From: an uncultured Dorea sp.
Lineage (GTDB): Bacteria > Bacillota > Clostridia > Lachnospirales > Lachnospiraceae
DNA length: 64,000 bases
Assembly (NCBI GenBank): GCA_910585725.1
Contig: CAJUFA010000003.1
Location: 115,116 to 179,115, forward strand
Direction of reading: 5' to 3'
Shown here: positions 26,087-34,504 of the stretch, one piece after another
Position numbering within the stretch: the stretch's first letter is position 1
Layout: each line of letters starts with the position of its first letter
Position numbers and translations under genes: made by a program
The notes under the pieces: generated by a model
Told to the model about the DNA's origin: nothing
The model's input: only the letters and a program-made list of their open reading frames with translations
Databases searched by the model: none

Positions 26087-26956
26087 TTAATTCTTCACTA
26101 TTTCTGAAAGATTTCTTATAATAGCCGCGGCAACCTCCGGTTTGTTCATAGAGTACACATGGATATGATTAATACCATTCGCAATCAAATCAATAATCTG
26201 ATCCGTAGCATACGCGATTCCGGCCTGCTGCATGGCGGCAGGATTATCTCCAAACCGGTCTACGATCGCACGGAATCTCTCCGGCAGTATCGTCCCCGAC
26301 AAACCTCCGATTCTTGCAATCTGCTTTTTGTTCGTAACAGGCATGATTCCCGGAAGCACCGGAACTGTAATACCCTTCTCCCGGATTCTATATAAGAAAT
26401 TATACAGGATATGATTATCAAAAAACATCTGCGTCGTCAGAAAATCCACGCCGCAATCCACTTTATGTTTCAGATTGATTATATCATCCTTCTTATGCTC
26501 CGTCTCCACATGTCCTTCCGGATAACACGCGGCTCCGATACAAAAGTCTCCCTGCCCCCTGATATCTTCGATCAGTTCACTGGCATATCGATAATGATTC
26601 GGAAGCGGGAATTCATGTTCTGCAGGAATATCTCCTCTTAGAGCCAATACATTCTCAATTCCTTCTTCTTTCAGCCTGTCGATCACCTGATGCACTACTT
26701 CCTTCGTGGAGGATACACATGTCAGATGCGCCAGGCTGGTTACGCCAAAATCTTTCTTAATATGCGACGCGATACTGACCGTGTTCTTACTGGTGCCGCC
26801 GCCGGCGCCGTAAGTTACGCTGATGAAAGACGGCTTAAGCGCCGCGATCTTCTCCGTAGCGGCAAGAACACTGTCATACCCCGCGTCCGTCTTAGGCGGA
26901 AAAACTTCGAATGAAATATGCGGTTCTTCTATCTTTAGTATGTCTCGAATCTTCAT
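26087..26956 (-). CDS. metF: 5,10-methylenetetrahydrofolate reductase
   Basis: The 289-residue flavoprotein reduces methylene-THF to methyl-THF, the methyl donor for MetH. Typical segments: ISFEVFPPKTDAGYDS, FISVTYGAGGGTS, HLTCVSSTK, LALRGDIP, CIGAACYPEGH and TQMFFDN. It is the short bacterial form without a regulatory domain. It opens the run metF, activation domain, metH, asnA. No SAM riboswitch fits in the 61-base gap before it. Confidence 0.97.
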   Translation of the reverse strand: MKIRDILKIEEPHISFEVFPPKTDAGYDSVLAATEKIAALKPSFISVTYGAGGGTSKNTVSIASHIKKDFGVTSLAHLTCVSSTKEVVHQVIDRLKEEGIENVLALRGDIPAEHEFPLPNHYRYASELIEDIRGQGDFCIGAACYPEGHVETEHKKDDIINLKHKVDCGVDFLTTQMFFDNHILYNFLYRIREKGITVPVLPGIMPVTNKKQIARIGGLSGTILPERFRAIVDRFGDNPAAMQQAGIAYATDQIIDLIANGINHIHVYSMNKPEVAAAIIRNLSEIVKN

Positions 26957-27017
26957 GTCACCGATTTCCCCTTTATTCTGACTTATCTTCTGTCCTTCTT
27001 GAGATTATGCGCGCTAT

Positions 27018-28454
27018 CTACATACTCTCATACAACGCCTCATACTGCTTTGCGGAATTTCCCCATGAGAAATCCTGGCTCATAGCGCGCTCTACCATCT
27101 TATTCCAATCGCGTTTTTTATCATAATAAATCCGTTCCGCATAGCGTACGGTTGCCATCATCTCGTGCGCGTTATAATTTGAAAAACTGAAGCCGGTTCC
27201 GGTTTTATCATATTCATTGTACGGCTCCACCGTATCTTTAAGACCTCCCGTCTCCCTGACGATCGGAAGCGTTCCGTAACGCAGACTCATTAACTGGCTT
27301 AAACCGCAAGGCTCGAACAGCGACGGCATCAGAAACGCATCGCAGGATGCATAGATCCTATGGGATAACGGTTCCGAATAATAGATATTAGCGGACACTT
27401 TTCCTTGATATTTCCACTCAAAATGACGGAACATATTCTCATACTGTTCCTCTCCCGTACCAAGCACAACGATCTGTACTGCGTCCTGACAGAGCTCGTC
27501 CATCACATACGCCACAAGATCGAATCCTTTCTGGTCCGTTAATCTGGAAACGATACCGATCATCATTGTATGGGTATCCTGCGCCAGATTCAGCTCCTTC
27601 TGGAGCGCCAGCTTATTCTTCACCTTTTCCTTACGGAAACTGTCGATGTCAAAATTCTTCTCGATATGCGGGTCCGTCGCAGGATTATAATCTTCATAGT
27701 CAATCCCGTTGACAATACCTGACAGGCAGTTCGCCTTGGCGTTCATAAGTCCGTCTAATTTCTCTCCGTAGAACGGCATTTTAATCTCTTCCGCGTAAGA
27801 ATTACTTACCGTCGTCACCCTGTCAGCATAGACGATTCCGCCCTTTAAGTAATTGGCGTCCTTATAAGCCTCCAGCTTGTCCGGTACAAAATAATACTCC
27901 GGCAGCCCGGTAATATCCCTTACCCGCTTCGTATCCCATGTTCCCTGGAACTTTAAATTATGTATCGTCATGATCGTCTTGATTCCCCGGTAATATTCCG
28001 TCCCGAACCTGAAATTATCGAGATAAATCGGGATCAATCCCGTCTGCCAGTCATGACAGTGGATGATATCCGGTCTGAAACCGATCACCGGCAGGGCGCT
28101 CAGCACTGCTTTGGAAAAAAAGGCAAACTTCTCAATATCCGCGTACATATCTCCATACGGCGCAAATCCGTTAAAATAATATTCATTGTCTATAAAATAG
28201 AACAAAATTCCATCGTATTCATACGTCAGCACGCCTACATATTGTTTCCTCCAATTTAAGTCCATATAAAAATGTGTATGATACGCCAGTTTTTCTTTCC
28301 ATTCTTCCTTCATACACATATATTTGGGTAACATTACGCGAACATCATACTTCTCTTTATCAAAATATTTTGGTAATGAACCTACTACGTCCGCCAAACC
28401 GCCTGTCTTAATAAAAGGCACCGATTCCGATGCTGCAAAAAGTATTTTTTTCAT
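27018..28454 (-). CDS. glgA: glycogen synthase (ADP-glucose type)
   Basis: The 478-residue GT5 glycosyltransferase extends alpha-1,4-glucan from ADP-glucose. The start MKKILFAASESVPFIKTGGLADVVGSLP carries the KTGGL nucleotide-sugar motif; LMPSLFEPCGLSQLMSLRYG is the C-terminal catalytic loop. ATG 28454 follows GGAGG by seven bases; an in-frame upstream extension has no such site. The other glycogen genes (glgB, glgC, glgD, glgP) are not nearby. A TATAAT at about 28490-28495 may be its -10 element. Confidence 0.96.
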   Translation of the reverse strand: MKKILFAASESVPFIKTGGLADVVGSLPKYFDKEKYDVRVMLPKYMCMKEEWKEKLAYHTHFYMDLNWRKQYVGVLTYEYDGILFYFIDNEYYFNGFAPYGDMYADIEKFAFFSKAVLSALPVIGFRPDIIHCHDWQTGLIPIYLDNFRFGTEYYRGIKTIMTIHNLKFQGTWDTKRVRDITGLPEYYFVPDKLEAYKDANYLKGGIVYADRVTTVSNSYAEEIKMPFYGEKLDGLMNAKANCLSGIVNGIDYEDYNPATDPHIEKNFDIDSFRKEKVKNKLALQKELNLAQDTHTMMIGIVSRLTDQKGFDLVAYVMDELCQDAVQIVVLGTGEEQYENMFRHFEWKYQGKVSANIYYSEPLSHRIYASCDAFLMPSLFEPCGLSQLMSLRYGTLPIVRETGGLKDTVEPYNEYDKTGTGFSFSNYNAHEMMATVRYAERIYYDKKRDWNKMVERAMSQDFSWGNSAKQYEALYESM

Positions 28455-28520
28455 CTCTTTTCCTCCAAACTTCACATATATGAGACTATTATACCCCAAA
28501 TTTCTCCAGAAGAAAAGTAT

Positions 28521-29312
28521 TTATCTGTTTTTATATTCTAATCTTATCGTATCTGCGATCAATGCGATAAATTCCGAATTGGTCGGTTTTCCTTTCCCAT
28601 TGCTGACCGTATACCCAAAAAGATCATCCAGCGTATCTAATTTCCCCCTGCTCCATGCGACTTCGATCGCATGACGTATCGCCCGTTCGACTCTGCTTGC
28701 CGTGGTCTGGTGCTTCTTCGCCACCGTCGGATACAGTACTTTTGTAATCGCGTTCAGTACATCCATGTCTTCTACTGCCATGATAATTGCGTCTCTGAGA
28801 TAATGATAGCCTTTGATGTGCGCCGGAATTCCGATCTCGTGGATCATATCCGTCACTCTGCTTTCCAGATTCAGCTCCGGCTGATTATCCTGCGTCATTC
28901 CCGACAACGCCGATACCTTTAACTCATGCCGAATAACCTGGTTCGCATGTTTGATTCTGTTCAATACAACTTCATTATTGAAAGGTTTCATAATATAATA
29001 GCTTGCGCCTTTCTTGAAAGCATCTTCCGTAATTCTTTCCTGTCCTACTGCCGTCACTACGATAAAATCCGGGCGTTTCTTCAGACCTTTATCATTACTG
29101 ACCATCTCCATTACGCTTAAACCGTCTATCTTAGGCATAATCAGATCCAGCAGAACGACATCCGGCTGTTTTTCTTTGATCAGTTGGTACATGTCTTCTC
29201 CATTATTCGCTTTCCCGACTAATCTTAATTCCTGATCATTACTTATAATTTCGCCAAGTAGATCCAGAATTCTTTCATTATCGTCGGCTATAGCCACGTT
29301 TATTTCTCGCAT
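28521..29312 (-). CDS. spo0A: sporulation master regulator Spo0A
   Basis: The 263-residue response regulator controls entry into sporulation. The receiver domain has the acidic pair at the start (ADDN), phosphoacceptor Asp56 in VVLLDLIMPKIDG, and Lys in IMKPFNNE. The C-terminal DNA-binding domain begins ESRVTDMIHEIGIPAHIKGY and includes YLRDAIIMAVEDMD, all Spo0A hallmarks. It lies directly downstream of spoIVB as in most spore formers. Its promoter region carries several 0A-box-like heptamers, suggesting autoregulation. The ATG is ten bases after GGGAGG. Confidence 0.98.
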   Translation of the reverse strand: MREINVAIADDNERILDLLGEIISNDQELRLVGKANNGEDMYQLIKEKQPDVVLLDLIMPKIDGLSVMEMVSNDKGLKKRPDFIVVTAVGQERITEDAFKKGASYYIMKPFNNEVVLNRIKHANQVIRHELKVSALSGMTQDNQPELNLESRVTDMIHEIGIPAHIKGYHYLRDAIIMAVEDMDVLNAITKVLYPTVAKKHQTTASRVERAIRHAIEVAWSRGKLDTLDDLFGYTVSNGKGKPTNSEFIALIADTIRLEYKNR

Positions 29313-29345
29313 TCATGCAATGCCTCCCTTCCTTTCATCAAAAGC

Positions 29346-29440
29346 TGTCGAGTAAAATTATATATTCTGATAGTTGCTAAATCAAGAAATTAATGTCGTT
29401 AAATCCTGATAATTCTCGACAATATTTTTATATTTCGACA
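29346..29440 (-). promoter_or_regulatory. spo0A promoter with four 0A-box-like sites
   Basis: On the minus strand TTGATT (29385-29380), 17 bases and TATAAT (29362-29357) form a sigma-A-type promoter. Heptamers like the Spo0A box TGNCGAA occur at 29434-29440 (TGTCGAA, minus), 29415-29421 (TGTCGAG, minus), 29394-29400 (TGTCGTT, plus) and 29346-29352 (TGTCGAG, plus). One is at the start point, the rest upstream, and the first lies in the spoIVB 3' end. No convincing sigma-H element is seen. Confidence 0.65.
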
Positions 29441-30495
29441 TTATTCAGCATATCTTCTATAAAGATCCCATATCCTTTCGTGGAATCATGAACAAACACA
29501 TGCGTCACCGCCCCGATTAATTTTCCGTTCTGTATAATCGGGCTGCCGCTCATTCCCTGTACGATTCCGCCGGTTTGTGCAAGAAGTTTGTCGTCGGTTA
29601 CTTCGATGACGATTCCCTTGTTTACCTCGTCCGCATTTTTGTCGATTTTTGTAACACGGATATCATAATCCTTCACTTTTCCCTCCACGGCGCACCTTAT
29701 GACAGCCGGCCCTTCCACAATTTCATCTTTTACGGCCGTCTCGATAGGCGTCTGGTCCGTGAACAATGTATCGATCCGGTCTATGGTGCCGAATATTCCG
29801 CAGTCCGTATTCTTTGAGATCTCTCCCAGAATATTATAGTTATTATAGACGATAATCCCTTCCATTCCACCGGGAGTCCCATCTTCCCCCTTCTGGATAT
29901 CTCTGATACTAGTCTCATAGACCGTGCCCTCATGGATATTAAGCAATGTATTCGTATCGGTATCATGGATTCCGTGCCCAAGGGCGCCGAATCTGCTGTC
30001 CGTATCTAAGAACGTAATGGTTCCCAGTCCCTGGGCATTGTCTCTTACCCAGATGCCAAGTTTCGTCTCTTTTGCGCTTAACCTCACCGGTTTCACCCGT
30101 ATATTCATATACTGCTCTCCCCTGCGCACTCTAAGAACCGCATCCTCGTCCTCCAACCGGTTGACCGCCTCGATTAATTCTGATTTATCGTCGATAGTCT
30201 GATTATTCAGCCCAACGATATAATCTCCTGCCTTCACCAGGTTGGCCGCCGGCTCATAATCCATTCCGTCATGCGCCGTGATGGATTCTGTCCCAAGAAT
30301 CATAACCCCTTCTGTTTCCAGATAAATACCGATGGGCATCCCGCCCGGAATCACCATATTTTCCGAAGAAGTCTTGGCGTTCACCTCGGCCTTAAGTTTA
30401 TTTTGCTGAAATTCGATCAGATAATACCCTCCTCCGACGGTAAACAGGAAAACAACGACCATGATTAGAATTCTGCGATACCAATATTTTCTCAT
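29428..30495 (-). CDS. spoIVB: SpoIVB serine peptidase (sporulation signalling)
   Basis: The 355-residue protease is made in the forespore, crosses the inner membrane and triggers sigma-K activation in the mother cell. It has an N-terminal membrane anchor (residues about 9-27), a PDZ domain at about 55-140, and the S55 peptidase domain. Catalytic His is in GHGIHD (173-178) and Ser in GMSGSPI (314-320, Ser316 or Ser318). The gene lies between recN and spo0A, the usual order. A strong hairpin terminator separates it from recN, so it likely has its own promoter, which I could not define. Confidence 0.97.
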   Translation of the reverse strand: MRKYWYRRILIMVVVFLFTVGGGYYLIEFQQNKLKAEVNAKTSSENMVIPGGMPIGIYLETEGVMILGTESITAHDGMDYEPAANLVKAGDYIVGLNNQTIDDKSELIEAVNRLEDEDAVLRVRRGEQYMNIRVKPVRLSAKETKLGIWVRDNAQGLGTITFLDTDSRFGALGHGIHDTDTNTLLNIHEGTVYETSIRDIQKGEDGTPGGMEGIIVYNNYNILGEISKNTDCGIFGTIDRIDTLFTDQTPIETAVKDEIVEGPAVIRCAVEGKVKDYDIRVTKIDKNADEVNKGIVIEVTDDKLLAQTGGIVQGMSGSPIIQNGKLIGAVTHVFVHDSTKGYGIFIEDMLNNVEI

Positions 30496-30573
30496 CTTAA
30501 AAACCTCGCTTTTTTGTAGTAAGAATATATGCCTGTACGACTCGTTACTCAGGAAAGTCAGTCACGCATATAA

Positions 30574-30610
30574 AATAAGACAGATATCCGAATCGGATAT
30601 CTGTCTTATT
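30574..30610. terminator. terminator at the end of the recN operon
   Basis: AATAAGACAGATATCCGA and its exact complement form an 18-bp palindrome around one base. On the minus strand a TTTTATATG run follows; the plus side has TTATTATG, so it may work in both directions. It closes the long operon ending in recN. Confidence 0.85.
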
Positions 30611-30671
30611 ATGTGATAGTTTTTAAGATTTTACTCAAAATATTTTAATCCGTTTCCGGTACAAAGGCCGT

Positions 30672-32351
30672 TCACTCTCCTATGTTTGCTTTGGCAATTT
30701 CTCTCATCTCGACGGCGCTTCGAATCACTGTATCTGTAATCTTCGCTCCTCCTAAGATTCTTGCAAGCTCCTGGATGGACTGCTCTTCATCCAGTACCCG
30801 GATATCTGTGCGTGTCTCTCCTTTTATCGTAGCCTTTTCGATCAGAAAATGATGATCGGCCATAGCCGCGATCTGCGCCAGATGCGTAATACAGATTACC
30901 TGATGGTTCCTGCCGATCAGAGCCATCTTCTCCGATACCTTCTGCGCCGTCCTGCCGCTGATCCCTACGTCAATCTCGTCAAAGATCAGCGTCTCTATGT
31001 CGTCCCTTTTCGCCATAACAGTCTTGATCGCCAGCATAATTCTTGACAATTCGCCGCCTGACGCGACGCTTGCCAGGGACTTAAGCGGCTGCCCGGGATT
31101 CAGGGATATCATAAACTCTACATCGTCGATTCCTTCCGCCGTATAATCCCTCGCATTCTCAAACCTGATCCCGAATTGGACATTCTCAAAATTCAGGTCT
31201 TTCAATCCGTCCTCGATTGCTTTCTCCAGAATCTTCGCCTGTTTTCTGCGAAGCGTCGACAGCTTCTTGGCCTGCTTCTTTAATTCTTCCTCCGCCTCCG
31301 ACGCTTTCCGGCGCAATCCTTCTATATACTGGTCATAATCGTTAAGAACGGTAAGCCGTTTCTCCTGTCCGGCACAATACAAGAGGATCTCCTCGATCGT
31401 ATTGCCATACTTTGTCTTCAGATGATTGATCTCATTCAGACGGCTTTCCGTATCATGAAAATCTTCATCCGAGAAATCACATTCATCCGCATAGTCTGAA
31501 AGTTCTCGATTAAAATCGTTCAAAAGACTGTCAACCTCAACCAACTGATCATAGAGTCCGGACGCCTTTTCATCATACTCTATGATCTCTGAGAGCGCGC
31601 GGATCCCCCGGCTTAAGTTCTCGCTTGCGCTTTCGTTTCCCTCGCTGGTATAGCGGTATGCCTCGCTCACACATTCGGTAATCCTCTTACTGTTCACCAT
31701 ACGGCGGTACAGTTCCTCCAGATCTTCATCCTCTCCCGGCTTCAGATCGGCGTCTCTGATCTCTTCCACTTCGAACTCAAGGAACGACACTTCCTTGGCT
31801 CTCTGTGACTCGTCTGTTACATTCTCCTTTAATTCCTTCTCCCACGCCTTATAATCCTTGTGCGCAAGAAAAACTTTTTGTTTCACATCGCCGATCATGT
31901 CTCTTGCAAATGCATCGACAATACCCAGATGATTCTTCTTATACAATAAAGACTGATGCTCATGCTGTCCGTGAATATCAATCAATATAGAAGCAGCCTC
32001 TTTAAGAACGGCAATCTGTACCGTCTCTCCGTTGATCCTGCTGACACTTCGCTTCTCCATTAGCCTCCGGCTCAGCGTCACGCATCCTTCCTCCGGATAG
32101 ATATCCAGTTCCTTCAATTGCCTGATCTGACGCTCGTTCTCCACCTGAAAAGTCAGTTCCACAAACCCATATTCCGCGCCCTGTCTTAAGATATCTTTTG
32201 TATAGCGCCCTCCCAGTGCAAGGCCTACAGAACCCAGGATAATCGACTTTCCCGCTCCGGTCTCCCCGGTGAGGATGTTCAGTCCGTCTTTAAATTCCAC
32301 CTCTATCTCATCAATCAACGCCAGATTCTTTACATGTAAATTCTGTAACAT
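30672..32351 (-). CDS. recN: DNA repair protein RecN
   Basis: The 559-residue SMC-like ATPase acts in double-strand-break repair. Walker A GETGAGKSIIL is at residues 29-39, coiled coils fill about 160-375, and the signature VASGGELSRIMLAIK with Walker B LIFDEIDVGISG follows at 430-485. It ends the conserved tlyA-nadK-argR-recN series. The start is preceded by GGAGGCAGA. Confidence 0.97.
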   Translation of the reverse strand: MLQNLHVKNLALIDEIEVEFKDGLNILTGETGAGKSIILGSVGLALGGRYTKDILRQGAEYGFVELTFQVENERQIRQLKELDIYPEEGCVTLSRRLMEKRSVSRINGETVQIAVLKEAASILIDIHGQHEHQSLLYKKNHLGIVDAFARDMIGDVKQKVFLAHKDYKAWEKELKENVTDESQRAKEVSFLEFEVEEIRDADLKPGEDEDLEELYRRMVNSKRITECVSEAYRYTSEGNESASENLSRGIRALSEIIEYDEKASGLYDQLVEVDSLLNDFNRELSDYADECDFSDEDFHDTESRLNEINHLKTKYGNTIEEILLYCAGQEKRLTVLNDYDQYIEGLRRKASEAEEELKKQAKKLSTLRRKQAKILEKAIEDGLKDLNFENVQFGIRFENARDYTAEGIDDVEFMISLNPGQPLKSLASVASGGELSRIMLAIKTVMAKRDDIETLIFDEIDVGISGRTAQKVSEKMALIGRNHQVICITHLAQIAAMADHHFLIEKATIKGETRTDIRVLDEEQSIQELARILGGAKITDTVIRSAVEMREIAKANIGE

Positions 32352-32393
32352 TCTGCCTCCTGCTGCGTGTACCTGTTATTTTTCCGATCCCCA

Positions 32394-32840
32394 CTACACA
32401 ATTCTTCTAATCTTATCCATTACTTTCTGCGTATCTTCCGCACTCCGGATCGCGCACATAATCGTATCGTCCCCGGCAATACTGCCCACTACTTCGTTCC
32501 ACCTCATGGCGTCGATCGCCGCGCATACGGCCATCGCCATCCCGGATACTGTCTTAATAACCAGGATATTCTGAGCCTTATCCATAGAAACATATCCGTC
32601 TTTCAACACCCGTATATATTTCTCGCTTATGCATTTCTCATCTCCCGGATGAGGCGCATACCGCTGTTTACCATTCCCGTCAGGCACCTTTGTAAGCTTT
32701 AGATCCCGTATATCCCTCGATACCGTCGCCTGCGTCACGTCAAATCCTTCCCGTCTCAGATCTTCTGCCAGTTCTTCCTGTGTTTCTATGCTGTTTTTGC
32801 TGATCAGCTCAATGATCTTTGCATGTCTCTTTCCCTTCAT
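32394..32840 (-). CDS. argR: arginine repressor
   Basis: The 148-residue hexameric regulator represses arginine synthesis when arginine is bound. The N-terminal winged helix shows IIELISKNSIETQEELAEDL and VTQATVSRDIRDLKLTK; the C-terminal oligomerisation and arginine-binding part has VCAAIDAMRWNEVVGSIAGDDT. The GDDT stretch carries the arginine-binding Asp pair. It is four bases from nadK and belongs to the same operon, the standard place in Firmicutes. Confidence 0.97.
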   Translation of the reverse strand: MKGKRHAKIIELISKNSIETQEELAEDLRREGFDVTQATVSRDIRDLKLTKVPDGNGKQRYAPHPGDEKCISEKYIRVLKDGYVSMDKAQNILVIKTVSGMAMAVCAAIDAMRWNEVVGSIAGDDTIMCAIRSAEDTQKVMDKIRRIV

Positions 32841-32844
32841 GATG

Positions 32845-33678
32845 TCAATTTCCTTTCATCTTCCTGCGTAATGTCTCTAAAAAGCTGACTTTGCTTAACT
32901 TCATAAATATCGTAGACGCCTCTGACCTGCGCACCGCTACTCTGTCCCCGGTCCGCAGAGTTACGGTATCCGCGCCGTCGAACGTAACGTAGACTTCTTC
33001 CCTGGATCCGTTCCGCCCAAGCCCGATCTCAATCTCAATCTCATCCTCCGATGAAAGAATAATACTCCTTGTATTCAATGCATGAGAACAGATTGGCGTG
33101 ACTACGATCAGAGAAGCAGTAGGTTCCACGATCGGCCCCCCTGCAGACAGATTATAGGCGGTAGACCCCGTGGGCGTAGACAGGACGACTCCGTCTGCTT
33201 CATAATCATTCAGAAGTTCTCCGTTCACATATAAGCGAAAATGAATGATATGAAGTTCACCTTTTCTGGACACGACGATATCGTTTAAGGCTACATCTGT
33301 CTTATGATCTTCAAAGTTCCCCTCTAACATCATCCGCTTCTCAAGTTCGAAATCCCCGGCAAGGAGCCTGGCAGCCGCCTCCTCGATATGTCCTACCTCT
33401 ACCTCGGTAAGATAGCCCAGCGTTCCCATATTGATCCCCAGAATCGGGATATCCCTCCCCAGGAACAATCTCGCGACTTCAATCAGACTTCCGTCTCCTC
33501 CGATCACGATCACACAGTCGAAATCCCCGGCTACAAACTCCCGGACAATCTTTTTATGTTCATCTTTCTTACACAAAATGCATTCTCTTCCCGCCGACTC
33601 CAAAAGCCCCGTCACCTGCCTGGTAACCGTATATTCCCTATCCTTTCCGTCGTTTGTGACAATCAAAAACCTATTCAT
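32845..33678 (-). CDS. nadK: NAD kinase
   Basis: The 277-residue enzyme phosphorylates NAD to NADP. The motif GGDGSLIEVARLFLG is at about 55-70, and the substrate-binding region DGVVLSTPTGSTAYNLSAGG at about 145-165. ATG 33678 is the natural family start (MNRFLIVTND) and has AAAGGA upstream; a longer frame overlaps tlyA. It lies between tlyA and argR in the same operon. Confidence 0.96.
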   Translation of the reverse strand: MNRFLIVTNDGKDREYTVTRQVTGLLESAGRECILCKKDEHKKIVREFVAGDFDCVIVIGGDGSLIEVARLFLGRDIPILGINMGTLGYLTEVEVGHIEEAAARLLAGDFELEKRMMLEGNFEDHKTDVALNDIVVSRKGELHIIHFRLYVNGELLNDYEADGVVLSTPTGSTAYNLSAGGPIVEPTASLIVVTPICSHALNTRSIILSSEDEIEIEIGLGRNGSREEVYVTFDGADTVTLRTGDRVAVRRSEASTIFMKLSKVSFLETLRRKMKGN

Positions 33679-33694
33679 ATCCAATCCGTTCCTT

Positions 33695-34504
33695 TTAACT
33701 TTTCGCCAGAGTGTCAAACGCCCGCTCAACGGTGCTCCGTATATCAATGTTCTCTGCTGTCCGGTCTTCCTCCCGGCATTTCTCCAGATGCACAAGATAT
33801 TCTATATTTCCTTCCGGACCCTTGATGGGTGAAAAATCCAGATTCAAGACCGCGAATCCCGCAGACAGGGCATATCCCGTCACGGCTTCAATCACTTCGA
33901 TATGCGTACTCTTCTCCCGCACGACGCCTTTTTTCCCGACCTTCTCCCGACCCGCTTCAAACTGCGGTTTGATCAGGGCGACTACCTGCCCCTGAGTCTT
34001 CAGATAACGGCAGACAGAAGGAAGTACTTTAGAAAGGGAGATAAAAGAAACGTCGATAGAAGAAAAATCAACCGGCTCCCCGATATCTTCCGGCGTTACA
34101 TAGCGGATATTCGTCTTCTCCATACAGACTACTCTCTCGTCCTGGCGAAGCTTCCAAGCCAACTGACCTCTTCCAACGTCGATAGCATAAACTTTCAGCG
34201 CCCCGTTCTTGAGCATACAGTCCGTAAATCCTCCCGTAGAAGCGCCTACGTCGGTACAGACTTTTCCTGCGACGGTCACATCAAAATTTGCAAGCGCTTT
34301 CTCAAGCTTCAGGCCTCCTCTGCTGACATACGGAAGCGTATGTCCCCTTACCTCGATCTGAACTGATTCCTCGAAAGAGGAACCCGCCTTATCTTCCCGC
34401 TGTCCCTCAACGAAAACGCTGCCGGACATGATAATCGCTTTCGCCTTCTCGCGGGAAGCCGCCAGATTCCTTTTTACCAACAATATATCTAAACGTTCTT
34501 TCAT
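33695..34504 (-). CDS. tlyA: TlyA-family rRNA 2'-O-methyltransferase
   Basis: The 269-residue protein has an S4 domain (RLDILLVKRNLAASREKAKA) followed by an FtsJ-like Rossmann methyltransferase with the SAM motif CTDVGASTGGFTDCML. Relatives methylate ribose in 16S or 23S rRNA, and some members are called hemolysins. Its ATG overlaps the dxs stop as ATGA, so translation is coupled. The start at 34504 follows AGGAGCAGGT; a frame extending six codons upstream is less likely. Confidence 0.95.
   Translation of the reverse strand: MKERLDILLVKRNLAASREKAKAIIMSGSVFVEGQREDKAGSSFEESVQIEVRGHTLPYVSRGGLKLEKALANFDVTVAGKVCTDVGASTGGFTDCMLKNGALKVYAIDVGRGQLAWKLRQDERVVCMEKTNIRYVTPEDIGEPVDFSSIDVSFISLSKVLPSVCRYLKTQGQVVALIKPQFEAGREKVGKKGVVREKSTHIEVIEAVTGYALSAGFAVLNLDFSPIKGPEGNIEYLVHLEKCREEDRTAENIDIRSTVERAFDTLAKS

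Noticed and set aside
26957..27017. SAM riboswitch before metF
   Set aside because: Only about 60 bases separate glgA and metF, too short for the structure, and no terminator hairpin is present.
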